From Xenococcus sp039190385 (GTDB lineage: Bacteria; Cyanobacteriota; Cyanobacteriia; Cyanobacteriales; Xenococcaceae): a stretch of DNA of 7,042 bases. Below the pieces are notes generated by a model, which worked only from the letters and a program-made list of their open reading frames with translations, had not been told where the DNA came from and made no database searches. The position numbers were made by a program, and so were the translations under genes. Shown here piece after piece: positions 5,607 through 7,042 of the stretch; positions within the stretch are counted from its first letter, which is position 1; each line of letters starts with the position of its first letter. Location of the stretch: contig JBCCYD010000330.1 in NCBI GenBank assembly GCA_039190385.1, positions 1-7,042 on the forward strand, given 5' to 3'.

Positions 5607-6863
5607 TTAACTAATTTTGCCTGTTATTTCTTGATCCCACCAGGGAGTATTAGAACTCAAAGAATGAATATTTTGCTGATTGACAGTCCAAATTGTCTCA
5701 GGATCAAATAAGATAAATTCTCCAGTACCGATCGCAATCTGATTAGGAGTTTGCTGTAAACATCGCTGCGGATTGCTACTAAGAGCTTGCCATAATTGTA
5801 GAGCCGACCATTTTTGAGTGCTGACAAACTTCTGCCACAAGATTGGTAGGGCTAACTGTAAACCGATCGCGCCTGGGGGAGCTTCACTAAAGGCTACGGT
5901 TTTTTCTTCATAACTATATGCTTGATGATCGATCGCGATCGCATCAATAATTCCGGTTTGCACTCCCTCTTGCAAGATTTGCTGATCCCTCGGATTGCCC
6001 AATGGTGGTTCTAGTCGCAGATTCGGATCATAACTAGCTAAATCTGTGGTGCTAAATAATAAATGCATCCAAGTTGTACTAGCGGTTACGGGCACTCCCC
6101 TTGCTTTGGCAGCAGCAATTAGTTCGACTCCTCTAGCGGTGGAAACTCTCATCAAATGAACTGGAGTGCTAAGGTTGGCAACGAGTTCTAAGATAGCTGC
6201 GATCGCGGCGGCTTCACTAAAACCTGGATTGCCCACTAACCCATAACAGATAGAATTAACTCCTTCACGGATCACACCTTGATTGGTTAATTCATTTCTT
6301 GAAACATCGATTGCCACTGGCTTTTGTAGCGGTTGAAGATATTCTAAAGCTTGTTTGAGAAAAGGTAAATCGGCCAGGGAAAAGCGATCGCTAAATCCTA
6401 TAGCATGGGCACTAAGTTCGCTGAACTCAGTCATTTGCTTTGGTTGATTATCAGAAGCTATTGCTGACCAAAAGTGAACTTGGGGAAAGTCATTCTGACT
6501 TAAATATTGAGCCTTTTGCGCTAGGGAAGTTAAAACTTGTGCATTATCGATTCGTGGGGTGGTATCAGGCAACACTGCAATTTGGGTAAATCCTCCAGCA
6601 GCAGCAGAGGTAGCTAAAGTTCGTAAAGTTTCTCGTGTTTCGTTGCCTGGTTCTCCACTATGACTATAGAGATCTACGAGTCCTGGGCCGAGAACTAACT
6701 TTTGAGCGTTGATAATCTGAGTATCTGGGGGAAAATCAGTAATATTTGAATCAATAGAAGCAATTTTGTGATTAATAATTAAGATATCAGTAATGCGATC
6801 GCTTTGAGTAGTGGGATCTAGCATTCTGATTTGTCGCAGTAGTCGGGGAGATTTTCCGTTCAT
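5607..6863 (-). CDS. pyrC: Dihydroorotase-like protein (PyrC family) with degenerate metal site
   Basis: A 418-residue amidohydrolase-fold protein, close to the usual length of class I dihydroorotases (about 425), which close carbamoyl-aspartate to dihydroorotate in pyrimidine synthesis. Family landmarks are present: GPGLVDLYSHSGEPGNETRETL (59-80), AAAGGFTQIAVLPDTTP (87-103), VSTARGVELIAAAKARGVPVTA (240-261), PPLGNPRDQQIL (286-297), AIAIDHQAYSYEEK (308-321), and NTPW near the C-terminus. However, the metal and substrate residues known from bacterial enzymes are mostly changed: the HxH motif reads Y66-S-H68, the following Arg is G70, the PNT asparagine is D100, the ligand in AHCED is about I185, and that in CHVS is R239; D159 and D312 remain. 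It may be an inactive dihydroorotase homologue, like the pseudo-dihydroorotases that support aspartate transcarbamoylase in pseudomonads. No strong Shine-Dalgarno; TATATT at 6914-6919 on the minus strand is a weak -10 candidate. The gene carries four HIP1 sites. The symbol reflects family only. Confidence 0.85.
   Translation of the reverse strand: MNGKSPRLLRQIRMLDPTTQSDRITDILIINHKIASIDSNITDFPPDTQIINAQKLVLGPGLVDLYSHSGEPGNETRETLRTLATSAAAGGFTQIAVLPDTTPRIDNAQVLTSLAQKAQYLSQNDFPQVHFWSAIASDNQPKQMTEFSELSAHAIGFSDRFSLADLPFLKQALEYLQPLQKPVAIDVSRNELTNQGVIREGVNSICYGLVGNPGFSEAAAIAAILELVANLSTPVHLMRVSTARGVELIAAAKARGVPVTASTTWMHLLFSTTDLASYDPNLRLEPPLGNPRDQQILQEGVQTGIIDAIAIDHQAYSYEEKTVAFSEAPPGAIGLQLALPILWQKFVSTQKWSALQLWQALSSNPQRCLQQTPNQIAIGTGEFILFDPETIWTVNQQNIHSLSSNTPWWDQEITGKIS
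5935..6802. repeat. Cluster of four HIP1 palindromes (GCGATCGC)
   Basis: GCGATCGC occurs at 5935-5942, 6199-6206, 6384-6391 and 6795-6802, all inside the pyrC-like gene. Two more are at 2160-2167 (in msrA) and 4338-4345 (in the GGDEF-EAL gene). HIP1 is the highly iterated palindrome of many cyanobacterial genomes and is good evidence for the host group. Many near matches (CGATCG cores) are also present. Confidence 0.95.
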
Positions 6864-6963
6864 TCAATCTGGAAAAAGGTTTTTGTGATCGGAAACTTCA
6901 ATGTTCCCCATCTAATATATAGCAAGCAGTAGTTAAGAGAAAACTGTGGTACCAGAACTATCT

Positions 6964-6969
6964 TATAAT
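6964..6969 (+). promoter_or_regulatory. Consensus -10 box for the HIT-family gene
   Basis: A perfect TATAAT lies 32 bp before the ATG at 7002, which would give a leader of roughly 25 nt. At the expected -35 position (about 6940-6946) the sequence AAACTG is not consensus, so the promoter may be of the -10-dominated kind or need an activator. It shares the 138-bp divergent gap (6864-7001) with the pyrC-like gene; the palindrome GGTACC at 6948-6953 lies within its spacer region. Confidence 0.5.
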
Positions 6970-7001
6970 TAGCAACTGCTAGCTTACTTAATAATTTCAA
7001 G

Positions 7002-7042
7002 ATGAGCGATACTATTTTCGGTAAAATTATCCGTCGAGAAAT
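7002..7042 (+). CDS. HIT-family protein, 5' end only
   Basis: Only the first 13 codons are inside the window, MSDTIFGKIIRRE, running off the end. This is the characteristic opening of bacterial HIT (histidine triad, HinT-like) proteins, small nucleotide-binding phosphoramidases that hydrolyse AMP-linked substrates; the next residues would be expected to read like I-P-A and an acidic segment. The defining HxHxHxx motif is far downstream and cannot be seen. A consensus -10 box upstream and a plausible leader support a real start. No strong Shine-Dalgarno is visible (TTTCAAG precedes the ATG). It diverges from the pyrC-like gene. Confidence 0.75.
   Translation, partial: MSDTIFGKIIRRE

Noticed and set aside
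6919..6990. Similar TAGCAA-containing stretches in the pyrC/HIT gap
   Set aside because: Alignment gives only about half identity over 20 bases; not a convincing repeat.

Overview
This AT-rich window looks like chromosomal DNA from a cyanobacterium. It holds six copies of the HIP1 palindrome GCGATCGC (starts 2160, 4338, 5935, 6199, 6384, 6795), where about 0.1 would be expected by chance in 7 kb. The protein set fits too: PyrR, MsrA, GloA, a PAS-GGDEF-EAL protein, and a dihydroorotase-like protein starting its metal loop with D-L-Y-S-H. The exact genus cannot be read from the sequence. No rRNA, tRNA, CRISPR array, insertion sequence or phage gene was seen.

Layout. Positions 1-199 hold the 3' end of a PsiE-family membrane protein gene (+). 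It converges on a two-gene minus-strand group: an FHA-domain protein (716-1246), then 63 bp downstream a small cupin of the type II mannose-6-phosphate isomerase kind (263-652). The 270-bp gap at 1247-1516 carries a tandem array of a 20-bp unit and the promoter region of gloA (1517-1903, +), a glyoxalase I. gloA converges on msrA (1979-2626, -), a peptide methionine sulfoxide reductase, with a likely terminator hairpin between them. A 132-bp gap (2627-2758) separates the divergent msrA and pyrR genes. pyrR (2759-3319, +) overlaps by 6 bp the 3' end of a large minus-strand gene (3314-5524) encoding a PAS-PAS-GGDEF-EAL c-di-GMP enzyme. Upstream of that, same strand, is a pyrC-like gene (5607-6863). 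A 138-bp divergent gap follows, and the window ends 41 bp into a HIT-family gene (7002-7042, +).

How the genes relate. This is mostly a patchwork of housekeeping and signalling genes, not one pathway. gloA and msrA both deal with metabolic or oxidative damage. pyrR and the pyrC-like gene belong to pyrimidine metabolism but lie on opposite strands with the c-di-GMP gene between them. I see no clear undescribed multi-gene system. The points most worth a second look are the loss of most metal ligands in the dihydroorotase-like protein, the 20-bp tandem array ahead of the FHA gene, the repeated ETM tail of the FHA protein, and the structured pyrC/GGDEF-EAL junction with a terminator-like element facing against both genes.
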